Below, piece by piece: positions 46,698 to 54,782 of a stretch of 64,000 nt of DNA. Below the pieces are notes generated by a model. It saw nothing but the letters and a program-made list of their open reading frames with translations, made no database searches and was not told the DNA's origin. Where the stretch lies: the NCBI GenBank assembly GCA_002733605.1, contig NVWK01000003.1, forward strand, positions 124,001 to 188,000, written 5' to 3'. Position numbers and translations under genes: made by a program. The stretch comes from Robiginitomaculum sp. Lineage in GTDB: Bacteria > Pseudomonadota > Alphaproteobacteria > Caulobacterales > Maricaulaceae. The first letter of the stretch is position 1. Each line of letters begins with the position of its first letter.

Positions 46698-47531
46698 ATG
46701 AGTAAAAATATAGAAATCACCATATTAGGATGTGGCTCATCCGGCGGCGTGCCGCGTGTGGGTGGGGATTGGGGTGCGTGCGACCCGAACGAGCCTAAAA
46801 ATAGGCGCAGGCGCAGCTCTATATTGATTGAATACTGGGAAGGGGACGTTAGGCCACCTCATGAAGAGTGCACAGTCGTTCTCATCGATAGCGCGCCCGA
46901 CTTACGCGAACAATTATTGGACGCACACACGCAACATATTGACGCTGTCCTTTATACCCACGATCACGGTGATCAAACCCACGGGATGGATGATTTACGG
47001 GCAATAGCCTACCGAAAACGTACACAAATCCCCGTCTATATGGACGAAGTTACGAGCATTAATCTCCTTACGCGGTTTACCTATTGCTTCGTAAAACCGG
47101 AAGGCCGGGTTCATCCACCGATTTTATCCTTGCAGCCTTTGATTAAATCTGGCGATAATCTGCAAATTTTCGGCCCCGGCGGCACAATAAGTATAGATGT
47201 ATTTGAAGTTGCCCACGGATCCATAAATGCGCTCGGGTTTATATTTTGTGGCACCATAGCCTATTCGCCAGACGCCCATACAATCTCTGACGAGGTTCTG
47301 GAGAAACTGACAGATATGGATTTGTGGATTGTTGACGCTTTACGCTATCATAGACATCCCACACACGCACACGCCGACCAAGCGCTTGTCTGGGGTGCCA
47401 TAACCCGTACGAAGCAACTGGTCTTTACAAACATGCATATTGATATGGACACAGCCACACTCAACGCAGAATTACCCGGCAATCAACTCGTAGGCTATGA
47501 CAATATGAAGATCGTGCGTAAAATTACATAA
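46698..47531 (+). CDS. Metallo-beta-lactamase-fold hydrolase, PhnP-like
   Basis: Protein of 277 residues with GCGSSGGVPRVGG at the N-terminus and the zinc motif THDHGDQTHG. Further His ligands lie in VAHGS and the C-terminal HPTHAHADQA. These features place it with PhnP-type phosphodiesterases and relatives often encoded next to tatD. The substrate is unknown; cyclic phosphodiesterase activity is only suggested. It follows tatD by 13 nt and ends the core operon from dacA. Confidence 0.88.
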   Translation: MSKNIEITILGCGSSGGVPRVGGDWGACDPNEPKNRRRRSSILIEYWEGDVRPPHEECTVVLIDSAPDLREQLLDAHTQHIDAVLYTHDHGDQTHGMDDLRAIAYRKRTQIPVYMDEVTSINLLTRFTYCFVKPEGRVHPPILSLQPLIKSGDNLQIFGPGGTISIDVFEVAHGSINALGFIFCGTIAYSPDAHTISDEVLEKLTDMDLWIVDALRYHRHPTHAHADQALVWGAITRTKQLVFTNMHIDMDTATLNAELPGNQLVGYDNMKIVRKIT

Positions 47532-47844
47532 GTATATGTATCGTATCTAACGGATATAACAGAATATATATATTTATTATTTCTCATAATATAAATTATG
47601 CGATGTAAGGGCGGTCCAACCTACATCTCCTCATATAATATTTTGATATTAGTTTATCGCTTATTTTAGATGGATTATATTCACGTGAACAATGGAGTTG
47701 ATTTGATCGCGTTACAATTACGAAAGATGTCATTTTCTTGTTGCCCCTGAATGGGTTCGAATATACAGGGTGCGCTTTACGGGTGTGTTTTATAGGGCAA
47801 TTCGCTATTCTGGATAATCTACAATCTCTCGGGCAAGGAATAAT
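47532..47844. other. 313-bp AT-rich intergenic region
   Basis: Very AT-rich between 47540 and 47700, with runs such as ATATATATTTATTATT. No gene, clear promoter pair or terminator was found. It marks the boundary between the core operon and the accessory region. The last bases (GGGCAAGGAATAAT) hold the ribosome site of the FG-GAP gene. Confidence 0.5.
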
Positions 47845-49116
47845 ATGACAACTATTATAAATCAGTATTCGAAGCGGCGCCGTTTCACTTCAATCCTTGC
47901 GGCTCTTCTTATGGTTATCGTTTTGACAGCTTGCGCGGCTATACCCTACCCTCAGCAGAAGCTGATCGCCAATGACGGGGCGTCCGAGGATTTCTTTGGC
48001 TATAGCGTCGCGCTCTCAGGCGATACTGCAATTATTGGCGCATTTAAAGATGACGACCAGACATTGGGAATTGATGCTGGGGCCGCCTACGTTTTCACCC
48101 GCTCTGGAAAAACTTGGCAGCAACAGGCCAAGCTCACGGCCATAGACGGCGCACCGAACGATACTTTTGGCGGTAATGTTGTGCTGTCGGGCGACACAAT
48201 CGTAATTGGCGCTATGCGTGATGACGATAAAGGCGAAAACTCTGGTTCCGCCCATGTATATATTCGTTCCGAAAATATCTGGAACCATCAGGCAAAAATC
48301 ACCGCTGCTGACGGCGCAAAAGATGACGCCTTTGGTCAGAGCCTCGCTCTGTCTGGTGATACTGTCATAATCGGCGCGCCGCGTGATGATGACAACGGTA
48401 AGAACACAGGCTCGGTTTATGTGTTCACCCGCATTGGCGCAAATTGGCAGCAACAAGCTAAGCTCACGGCAGATGATGGCGCGAGCGGCGATCTATTCGG
48501 TATCAGCGTAGCCTTATCTGGCGACACTATCTTGGTGGGCGCAGATCTTCATGATAATATTGCCCCCAATGCCGGAGCGGTTTATGTTTACACCCGGTCT
48601 GGGAATAGCTGGAGCCAGCAAGCCAAACTAACTGCCGCAGATGGCGGCGAGACCGATATTTTCGGCGTAAGAGTGGCTCTTTCCGGTGATACGGCTTTGA
48701 TCTCGGCCCGAAGAGATGATGACGATATCATGGGCGTTGATGCGGGTTCGGTCTATGTATTTGTTCGCTCCGGGATGGCTTGGACTCAGCAGGAGAAGCT
48801 TACTGCTCCAGACGGCGTTGCAGACGACAGATTTGGCCGTAGCGTTGCTCTTATGGGCGATACGGCGTTGATTGGCGCCATGTTTCGAGACGATAAGGGC
48901 GAAAATTCGGGGTCAGCATATTTGTTTGAGCGTAACGGTAAAACCTGGGTGTATAAGGCTAAGCTAACGGCCGCGGACGGCGCGGCCGATGATGTCTTTG
49001 GATGGAGCGTAGCAATCGCGCCGGGCACTGCAATTGTCAGCGCTAGTCGCGACGACGACAATGGCAGTCAATCAGGATCGGTATATGTATTTGATATCCA
49101 CAACAATGTGGATTGA
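47845..49116 (+). CDS. FG-GAP repeat lipoprotein (seven-bladed propeller predicted)
   Basis: Lipoprotein of 423 residues (lipobox LTAC around residue 30) whose whole mature part is seven repeats of about 50-57 residues. Each has a DGA..D.FG.SVALSGDT.(I/L)IGA core, then RDDD-type acidic loops and a (S/A)VYVFTR.G..W.QQAKLTA strand. The FG-GAP family forms beta propellers that bind calcium through the acidic loops, and seven units fit one closed propeller. The repeats are very alike, so they probably spread by internal duplication. The usual role is cell-surface binding or adhesion. The gene stands alone, upstream of the BlaI-like regulator. Confidence 0.88.
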   Translation: MTTIINQYSKRRRFTSILAALLMVIVLTACAAIPYPQQKLIANDGASEDFFGYSVALSGDTAIIGAFKDDDQTLGIDAGAAYVFTRSGKTWQQQAKLTAIDGAPNDTFGGNVVLSGDTIVIGAMRDDDKGENSGSAHVYIRSENIWNHQAKITAADGAKDDAFGQSLALSGDTVIIGAPRDDDNGKNTGSVYVFTRIGANWQQQAKLTADDGASGDLFGISVALSGDTILVGADLHDNIAPNAGAVYVYTRSGNSWSQQAKLTAADGGETDIFGVRVALSGDTALISARRDDDDIMGVDAGSVYVFVRSGMAWTQQEKLTAPDGVADDRFGRSVALMGDTALIGAMFRDDKGENSGSAYLFERNGKTWVYKAKLTAADGAADDVFGWSVAIAPGTAIVSASRDDDNGSQSGSVYVFDIHNNVD

Positions 49117-49335
49117 TAATTCGAAAGCCTGTTCCCGGCACCTTCACTTTCGACTTAAGAGAGTTTTGCGTAGACTCCCTTATCTTGAACAAAGGTTCGC
49201 TTAGTGAACCATCGTAGCATCAGAGCGTAGAAGGCGGATGCCCGCTCCTGCCCCCAAAGCAGCCGAAACGAGTGTCTTAAAACGCTCAAAGAAGGACACT
49301 CGCTAACTTTTTCTAAGTAAATTTTCAACATGGGC

Positions 49336-49365
49336 TTGACGTATGTTACAAGTGTAACGTATGTG
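49336..49365 (+). promoter_or_regulatory. Promoter and BlaI-type operator of the regulator-M56 pair
   Basis: TTGACG (49336-49341) serves as a -35 hexamer; 18 nt on lies a weak -10, TATGTG (49360-49365). Between them GTTACAAGTGTAAC (49345-49358) is a near-perfect inverted repeat with the TACA/TGTA core known from BlaI/MecI operators. Bound repressor would cover the promoter, giving autoregulation. The predicted transcript would begin about at the ATG of 49373. Confidence 0.65.
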
Positions 49366-49372
49366 TCTATCT

Positions 49373-49744
49373 ATGACACAACCAAGTAAATCTGAACTTA
49401 CTATTCTGAAAGTCCTTTGGACTGAAGCGCCCTTATCTGCGCGTGAGATTCAAGAAAAAGTAGGCCCGCAGTTAAAATGGTCGTTTTCGACGACACGCAC
49501 GACACTATCGCGTATGGCAGAAAAATCTCTTCTACGGCTAGACACTAAGCATGGGGTACGTGTTTATACCCCTGTTGAAAGCAAAGCCCGCACCTTGTCA
49601 GGTGTAATGCGTGAATTCTTTGACACAGTTCTAGAGATGAAAGGCCCACTTCCTACAGCCGCATTTCATGACAGCAAAATGTTATCCGAAGAAGAATGGG
49701 CGGAATTGGATCTCTATCTGAATGAATCGCACGATGATGATTAA
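49373..49744 (+). CDS. BlaI/MecI/CopY family transcriptional repressor
   Basis: Winged-helix repressor of 123 residues. The helix-turn-helix region runs from KSELTILKVLW through SAREIQEKVGP to KWSFSTTRTTLSRMAEKSLL. The C-terminal half (SGVMREFFDTVLEMKG to MLSEEEWAELDLYL) is the dimerisation domain. In the family, an M56 sensor protease triggers cleavage of the repressor, releasing target genes. ATG 49373 is preferred over 49361 because the earlier codon lies inside the promoter. No ribosome site precedes it, so a leaderless start is likely. The stop overlaps the M56 gene by 23 nt. Confidence 0.9.
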   Translation: MTQPSKSELTILKVLWTEAPLSAREIQEKVGPQLKWSFSTTRTTLSRMAEKSLLRLDTKHGVRVYTPVESKARTLSGVMREFFDTVLEMKGPLPTAAFHDSKMLSEEEWAELDLYLNESHDDD

Positions 49745-51032
49745 GGCGCTAATCCTCATCCATTTATGGAGTCTTGTCGTTGCAACTGGTGCTTGGGCAC
49801 TTCAACGCGACAGTGGGCCGTTGGTTGGAACACGGTTTCCTGCACCTAGAATTTGGCTTAGTCTGATAATTCTAAGCCTTTTACCGAGTATTCTCTCCGC
49901 GCTTCCGGTCAGCGCAAATGTTAGTTTGTTGAACCTTGAGATATTTGATACATTACCAACCTCAATAGCAATTAAACCAACGGCAGGTTTTTCGGCATTC
50001 AACTATTTAACAATCTATATTATTCTGGCTCTTCTACTTATGGGTCGCACTATATTTTTATGGGCTCGCTTGCAGTTCCTGTCTCTAACACCCAGCGATG
50101 AAGCAGATATTTTCATCACAGCATCAGGCTTACCTCCACTGACACTTTCATGGCCACGCCAAGTCGTCGTTATTCCTGATGGACTGCAGGCTCAAGCAGC
50201 GTTGATACAACATGAACGTGCCCATTTACACCACCGCGATGCGGAACTTACGCTCCTCCTCCTCCTTTTGCAGGACATAATGTTGCGTAGTCCTGGGATT
50301 AGCTACCTTGTACGGCAATGGCGTCTGTCAATTGAATTGCGCGCTGATCAGGCGGCAACAAAAATGCTCACCACTTCGGAACGGAAGGACTATGCCGCAC
50401 TCTTGCTGAACGGTTTGCGTTCAAACGGGAACTATGCGGGCGGAGGCGCGTTACCATGCCCAACCGCTGATCTCACCTCAACACGTCATAGGAGTGTCAA
50501 AATGCGGCTTACTAACATTATAGAGAATAAGCCTAATCCACGTAAGCATCGTTGGAGCGTTGCCCTACTCCTAACCACCTTAGGGGCTAGCATGATTGGT
50601 CTCATGAGTACGGCGACTTCATCCAAGAATGAGGTGTTAAATGCGAAATTTGACCGGGTTGATTACGTTAAGCGGACGCCTTTACAAATGCCCGCCACTT
50701 GTCCCGGTCTCATCAGTGTTCTCAAAAAGGGTGGCATTAAGGTTGAGGAGAAAGAGCTAATGGTCAATGGCCGGCTCGTTTCGCAACAGACAATGAATTT
50801 AGGCACGGTTGCTTTAAGCCATGATGTTCGCAGGGGGGGGAATATATATAACCCCCACATTGTCGGTTCCACCCATCCATGTTTCGAAGCCGAAGCCAAA
50901 GCCGCCATCGTCCAATGGATGACCGCGCCGCAAGAGTTTGAAATCAAAAACGTAGCGGTAAAGCTGAACTTCGTAATATCAGGGGCAACTATTGACGAAT
51001 TGAAACAGCAATTGGGCAACTTAGATCAATGA
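49722..51032 (+). CDS. M56 family membrane sensor protease (BlaR1-like) with TonB_C-like tail
   Basis: Protein of 436 residues. Membrane segments at about 8-27, 45-65, 97-117 and 284-302 surround a cytoplasmic M56 zinc protease domain with the HERAH motif (164-168) and a downstream IELRADQ ligand. This is the layout of BlaR1/MecR1. The penicillin-binding sensor domain of BlaR1 is absent; instead the periplasmic C-terminus has about 130 residues ending in a TonB_C-like fold (CFEAEAKAAIVQWM to VAVKLNFVISG). The inducer is therefore unlikely to be sensed by serine acylation. The gene overlaps the repressor gene, so both are co-expressed and autoregulated. Confidence 0.87.
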   Translation: MNRTMMIKALILIHLWSLVVATGAWALQRDSGPLVGTRFPAPRIWLSLIILSLLPSILSALPVSANVSLLNLEIFDTLPTSIAIKPTAGFSAFNYLTIYIILALLLMGRTIFLWARLQFLSLTPSDEADIFITASGLPPLTLSWPRQVVVIPDGLQAQAALIQHERAHLHHRDAELTLLLLLLQDIMLRSPGISYLVRQWRLSIELRADQAATKMLTTSERKDYAALLLNGLRSNGNYAGGGALPCPTADLTSTRHRSVKMRLTNIIENKPNPRKHRWSVALLLTTLGASMIGLMSTATSSKNEVLNAKFDRVDYVKRTPLQMPATCPGLISVLKKGGIKVEEKELMVNGRLVSQQTMNLGTVALSHDVRRGGNIYNPHIVGSTHPCFEAEAKAAIVQWMTAPQEFEIKNVAVKLNFVISGATIDELKQQLGNLDQ

Positions 51033-51085
51033 GGCAAACGCTGACTTCGCCCAGAAGCAGGGTTGATCTTTACGCGCAATAAAAT
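50955..51085 (+). repeat. Duplicated leader, copy A (3' end of M56 gene plus intergenic)
   Basis: 131 nt covering the last 26 codons of the M56 gene and the leader of the first beta-lactamase-fold gene. It matches 52490-52620 over the same length with few differences in the first 100 nt; its last 42 nt also match 53519-53560. Confidence 0.85.
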
Positions 51086-51106
51086 GAAACATTCTAGGAA
51101 AATAAT

Positions 51107-52387
51107 ATGATTATCAACTTGAAATTAAAAAGTTTACTTGTCGCCGCACTGTTAAGCAGTTCTGGCTGCGTTTCTGTCGAAAATTTCCATATTAATAAGC
51201 TCGCGCAAGAGGCTACAGCAGACCATGTCCAGAATGGGTTCTGGAAAAACCCCAATGTGAATTATGTCGCGACAGAGTGGCCGATCGATGATGATGATCT
51301 TAAATTCTGGGATGTTCCGGAACTCGAAAAAGCCTTTATCGATACAGCACCAAAGGAGAGAAATGACGGGCTTATCGTGGGTAAGTTAGGAACAGATGGC
51401 AGCGATAAAGACATGATAGTCAAGCTGGCTCAGGAGGTCGCCGACGGCCAACACGATGGAATCGACAGCCTGCTGATTGCCCATAAAGGTAAGCTTGTAT
51501 TTGAATCCTATTATTCGTGGGGTCGTGCCAACTTGACTCATCCACAAGCGTCAGCGACGAAGACCTACACCGGTATGGCGCTTGGCCGTGCGATTCAGTT
51601 GGGTTATCTGACCATGGCGGATTTAGACAAACCTCTGGTTAGCTTTCTTGAAAATTTGGATTCCACAAAATTTGTTGAGGGTGCAGAATTAGTCACGTTG
51701 CACCAAGCCTTAACGATGCGTTCCGGCATTCGCATCAGTGAAGAACAGAGAGAAGAATTCGACAAATATCCTAGCCAGGTAAAAGGCGAAAGGTTGGTTC
51801 AAGCCATTCTTGAACAAAGCGCACCTATTACCTCAAATTCGCAGAGTTCTTTTTCATATGGAAACTACAGCCCATCCTTGGTGATGCAAGTTATTGACGC
51901 CGTTGTGCCAGGCACCGCCGAAGATTTCATCGAGAACGAATTACTCAAAAATATGGACATAACGACTTATGGCTGGCGGACTGGATTGGGTGGCCTGCCA
52001 GCTGCGGGATGGAAATCGAGCATATCATCACGTGATATGATGAAATTCGGCACCCTGGCTATGAACAAAGGCAAATGGAACGGCGAACAACTGGTCTCTG
52101 AAGCCTTTATGGCCAAAGCAACTGGCAGGATTCTCTTTAATGGTGATGATAAAATTTTTGGTGGTGGCAAAGATGTCTCTAATCAGGGGTATGGTTACTT
52201 TTGGTGGAATGGAGATTTGAAATACGGTGATAGAAGCTATTTCAGCACATCTGCTCAGGGCGGCGGCGGTCAGTTTATCATTCTGATCGAAGAGCTTGAT
52301 TTGATTGTGGTGACCACTAGCCATGAAAGGCATCCCTCAATCCTGCAGACAACGGCGGAAAGGATACTGCCAGCTTTTGTTAAATAA
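51107..52387 (+). CDS. Beta-lactamase-fold (class C/DD-peptidase-like) serine hydrolase, lipoprotein
   Basis: Lipoprotein of 426 residues (lipobox SSGC, Cys21). The beta-lactamase/transpeptidase-like domain (PF00144 type) has SxxK at Ser149-Lys152 (SATK) and YxN at Tyr251-Asn253 (YGN), the motifs of class C beta-lactamases and esterases. The third box is a glycine-rich SAQGGGGQ segment, without a clear KTG or HTG. It may be an esterase, a D-amino-acid peptidase or a beta-lactamase; sequence alone does not decide. It lies directly downstream of the BlaI-M56 pair with no terminator between, so it is probably part of that operon. Confidence 0.85.
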   Translation: MIINLKLKSLLVAALLSSSGCVSVENFHINKLAQEATADHVQNGFWKNPNVNYVATEWPIDDDDLKFWDVPELEKAFIDTAPKERNDGLIVGKLGTDGSDKDMIVKLAQEVADGQHDGIDSLLIAHKGKLVFESYYSWGRANLTHPQASATKTYTGMALGRAIQLGYLTMADLDKPLVSFLENLDSTKFVEGAELVTLHQALTMRSGIRISEEQREEFDKYPSQVKGERLVQAILEQSAPITSNSQSSFSYGNYSPSLVMQVIDAVVPGTAEDFIENELLKNMDITTYGWRTGLGGLPAAGWKSSISSRDMMKFGTLAMNKGKWNGEQLVSEAFMAKATGRILFNGDDKIFGGGKDVSNQGYGYFWWNGDLKYGDRSYFSTSAQGGGGQFIILIEELDLIVVTTSHERHPSILQTTAERILPAFVK

Positions 52388-52489
52388 ACTCTCACAGTCA
52401 CGGACCCGGTCCAAATTACGGCGATTATCATTATCGCCTTGTCCACTCGAACCCCTATTGATTGTAAGTAGGAAACTTAACCGTATGCA

Positions 52490-52620
52490 GCGGTAAAGCT
52501 GAACTTCGTAATATCAGGGGCAAGTATTGAGGAATTGAAACAGCAATTGGACAACTTTGTTCAATGAAGCAAACGCCGACTTCGCCAAGAGGCAGGTCTG
52601 AACATTTCTCGCCATAAAAA
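52490..52620 (+). repeat. Duplicated leader, copy B (orphan 3' end of an M56 gene)
   Basis: 131 nt matching copy A. It still encodes AVKLNFVISGASIEELKQQL and a stop, that is the end of an M56 protein, but no M56 gene precedes it. It is the scar of a second M56 gene. The 243-nt gap around it has no other feature. Confidence 0.85.
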
Positions 52621-52630
52621 GGAAAAAATC

Positions 52631-53497
52631 ATGAAATCAATTTTACCCATAATGCTTTTGTTACTTTCTGCACTGGGAATAAGCAGTTCCAGCCATAGCC
52701 AAGATGCTGTATCTGTCTCATCGTCCCTAGGACAGCAGGATTTCAGCATCCAGTCTAAAAACACGCAGGACACTAGAGAAATTGTCGTCCATTTACCGAA
52801 GAATTATGATCCAGATCGTGAAGAAGGTTACCCTGTTATCTATATGCTGGATGCAGGCACAGCAGACAAAATGACGGCGGAAATCGCCAGTTTTTACCAT
52901 TGGGGAGATTTAATGCCTGAAGTGATCGTGATCGGCCTTAAAAATGTTCGCAGGGGGTTTGATTTTCTTCCGCATTATTATGGAGCAAAGCGTGATGGTG
53001 AACAGGTACCTGGCAATGGTGGTAAGCTGTTAGCCTATATTGAGAACGAACTCATTCCTTTTGCAGATAATCAGTTCAACACCAATGGTGATAATGTCTT
53101 TGCCGGACATTCATGGGGCGGACAATTTGTAACTTATGCACTGAGTCAATCACCGGGTCTGTTTGACGCTTACTTCATAACGAGTCCAGCGTTTGGAGAT
53201 GATCGCAAATATAGCAAGAAAACTTTTGATGCGCTAGAACAAACCTTAAAACAGGATCAGGGTTTCCCTGACCTTATTTATCTCAGTGTTGGTGGAGAGG
53301 GATCGCCAGGGCCGCTGTCAGACTCAGGGCTGCTGCCAGACTACTACCGTTTAACCGCATTGTTAAAGCAATACCTCCCAGAGGAAGTGAAATTCTACCA
53401 TGAGGTCCACGATAGCGCTAATCATACGAGCAATGGCGCAATATCCATTGCCAAGGCCCTGCAACTACATTTTGCCACCAGTCCAGAAGTCGAGTGA
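52631..53497 (+). CDS. Exported alpha/beta-hydrolase esterase (esterase D/IroE-like)
   Basis: Protein of 288 residues with an N-terminal signal peptide of about 24 residues. The esterase fold has the nucleophile Ser161 in GHSWGG, the early strand VIYMLDAGTADK, and a probable catalytic His near HDSANHT. It resembles the esterase D-like family that includes siderophore (enterobactin) esterases and carbohydrate esterases. The signal peptide matches that of the downstream PD40 lipoprotein, but the lipobox Gly-Cys is Ser-Ser here, so it should be free in the periplasm. An AAAGGAAAAAATC ribosome region precedes the ATG. Its leader is copy B of the repeat. Confidence 0.82.
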   Translation: MKSILPIMLLLLSALGISSSSHSQDAVSVSSSLGQQDFSIQSKNTQDTREIVVHLPKNYDPDREEGYPVIYMLDAGTADKMTAEIASFYHWGDLMPEVIVIGLKNVRRGFDFLPHYYGAKRDGEQVPGNGGKLLAYIENELIPFADNQFNTNGDNVFAGHSWGGQFVTYALSQSPGLFDAYFITSPAFGDDRKYSKKTFDALEQTLKQDQGFPDLIYLSVGGEGSPGPLSDSGLLPDYYRLTALLKQYLPEEVKFYHEVHDSANHTSNGAISIAKALQLHFATSPEVE

Positions 53498-53518
53498 CGC
53501 GCTTCCTTTCAAGGGCCC

Positions 53519-53560
53519 ACTTCTCCAAGAAGTAGGGTTGAATTTTACGCGCAATAAAAA
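53519..53560 (+). repeat. Duplicated leader, copy C (short)
   Basis: 42 nt matching the last part of copy A (51044-51085) with the same length and only a few differences. It lies just before the second beta-lactamase-fold gene, so each of the three hydrolase genes has the same leader. Confidence 0.8.
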
Positions 53561-53569
53561 GGAAATACC

Positions 53570-54772
53570 ATGAAGTATTTTTTACCATCTATAATTTTGT
53601 TGTCCACTTTCTTGGTTACGGGTTGTGCAACTCATGAACCAGACCTATTCCCTGATATCGGAGTGGATTATGTCGCGCCGGAGGCCACAGCTGCCGAGGC
53701 TGAGACCTTCTTTTGGGATCTGCCTTTTCTTGAAACAGCTTTTATTGATACAGCGCCTGCTGACAGAAACGATGGTCTTGTTGTAGGGGAACTCGGCGTA
53801 GACGGCGGCAATAAAGCTATGATTCTGCAGCTGGCTCAGGAACTTGCTGACGGTAAGCACGGTGACTATGACAGCGTGCTCATATCCCACAAGGGCAAGC
53901 TCTTGTTTGAATCCTATTATTTGCGAGGTCGCGTCAACCTGCCCCATTGGCAAGGATCCGCCACCAAACCCTATGTAAGCATGGTTGTTGGCCGTGCAAT
54001 GCAGCTGGGATATCTGACAATGGCTGATCTGGACAAACCGCTGGTCAGTTTTCTGAAAGACCTGGATCCAACAAAATTTGTCGATGGTGTAGAAACAATC
54101 ACCCTTCACAAAGCGATGACTATGCGCTCGGGGCTTCGCTTCAGTGAAGAACATATGGACGAACTCAGGGAAAATCCCAGCCAGTTTAAAGGCCTGGATC
54201 AGATTCAGGCGTTTCTTGAGCTTAGTGCGCCTATCACCTCAGAGTCTCAGAGCTATAAATACCAATCCCCCGACCCGATAATGGTCATGCAAGTCCTTGA
54301 TGCTATCGTGCCAGGATCCGCTAAAGATTTTATCAAAAATGAACTGCTCAATAAGATAGGGATCAATGATTACAGCTGGCGACATGACCTTAGTGGCCTG
54401 CCCTCAGCGGATGAAGGCTCAAGCATGATGTCTCGCGATATGCTCAAATTGGGAGCATTGGTCATCAATGAAGGTAAATGGAATGGCGAACAACTCCTTT
54501 CAGCAGATTATTTAGCGAAGGCCACCAGTGCAATTACTCAGCCTACTGAAGATTGGCAACCCGAGACCTTTTTCTATGGCTATTTATGGTATCAAACGAA
54601 TCTGACCGCCGGAGATAAAAGCTATGATGTCAAAATAGCTTGGGGTGGTGGTGGAAATCGCATTATTTTGTTTGAAGAGCTTGACGTTATTGTTGTGATC
54701 ACTGGCCATGATGGGGAAGATAAAATAATGGCTCAAGTTTCAGAATTTATCCTGCCTGCATTTATTAAATAA
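53570..54772 (+). CDS. Beta-lactamase-fold serine hydrolase, lipoprotein, second copy
   Basis: Lipoprotein of 400 residues (lipobox TGC, Cys19), clearly paralogous to the hydrolase at 51107: shared blocks include FIDTAP..RNDGLVVG, GYLTMADLDKPLVSFL and NKGKWNGEQL-like. SxxK is kept as Ser130-Lys133 (SATK), but the YxN motif is Tyr231-Gln-Ser233. The Asn-to-Ser change and the low similarity of the C-terminal third point to a shifted substrate or reduced activity. An AAGGAAATACC ribosome site precedes the ATG. The PD40 gene follows after 10 nt. Confidence 0.83.
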   Translation: MKYFLPSIILLSTFLVTGCATHEPDLFPDIGVDYVAPEATAAEAETFFWDLPFLETAFIDTAPADRNDGLVVGELGVDGGNKAMILQLAQELADGKHGDYDSVLISHKGKLLFESYYLRGRVNLPHWQGSATKPYVSMVVGRAMQLGYLTMADLDKPLVSFLKDLDPTKFVDGVETITLHKAMTMRSGLRFSEEHMDELRENPSQFKGLDQIQAFLELSAPITSESQSYKYQSPDPIMVMQVLDAIVPGSAKDFIKNELLNKIGINDYSWRHDLSGLPSADEGSSMMSRDMLKLGALVINEGKWNGEQLLSADYLAKATSAITQPTEDWQPETFFYGYLWYQTNLTAGDKSYDVKIAWGGGGNRIILFEELDVIVVITGHDGEDKIMAQVSEFILPAFIK

Positions 54773-54782
54773 GGAAGAAATT

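Noticed and set aside
47745-47790. GGTTCGAAT motif resembling a tRNA T loop
   Set aside because: No acceptor, D or anticodon stem can be built around it.
49269-49302. 8-bp inverted repeat before the BlaI-like gene
   Set aside because: The loop is 18 nt and no T-run follows closely, so it is weak as a terminator and has no operator-like core.
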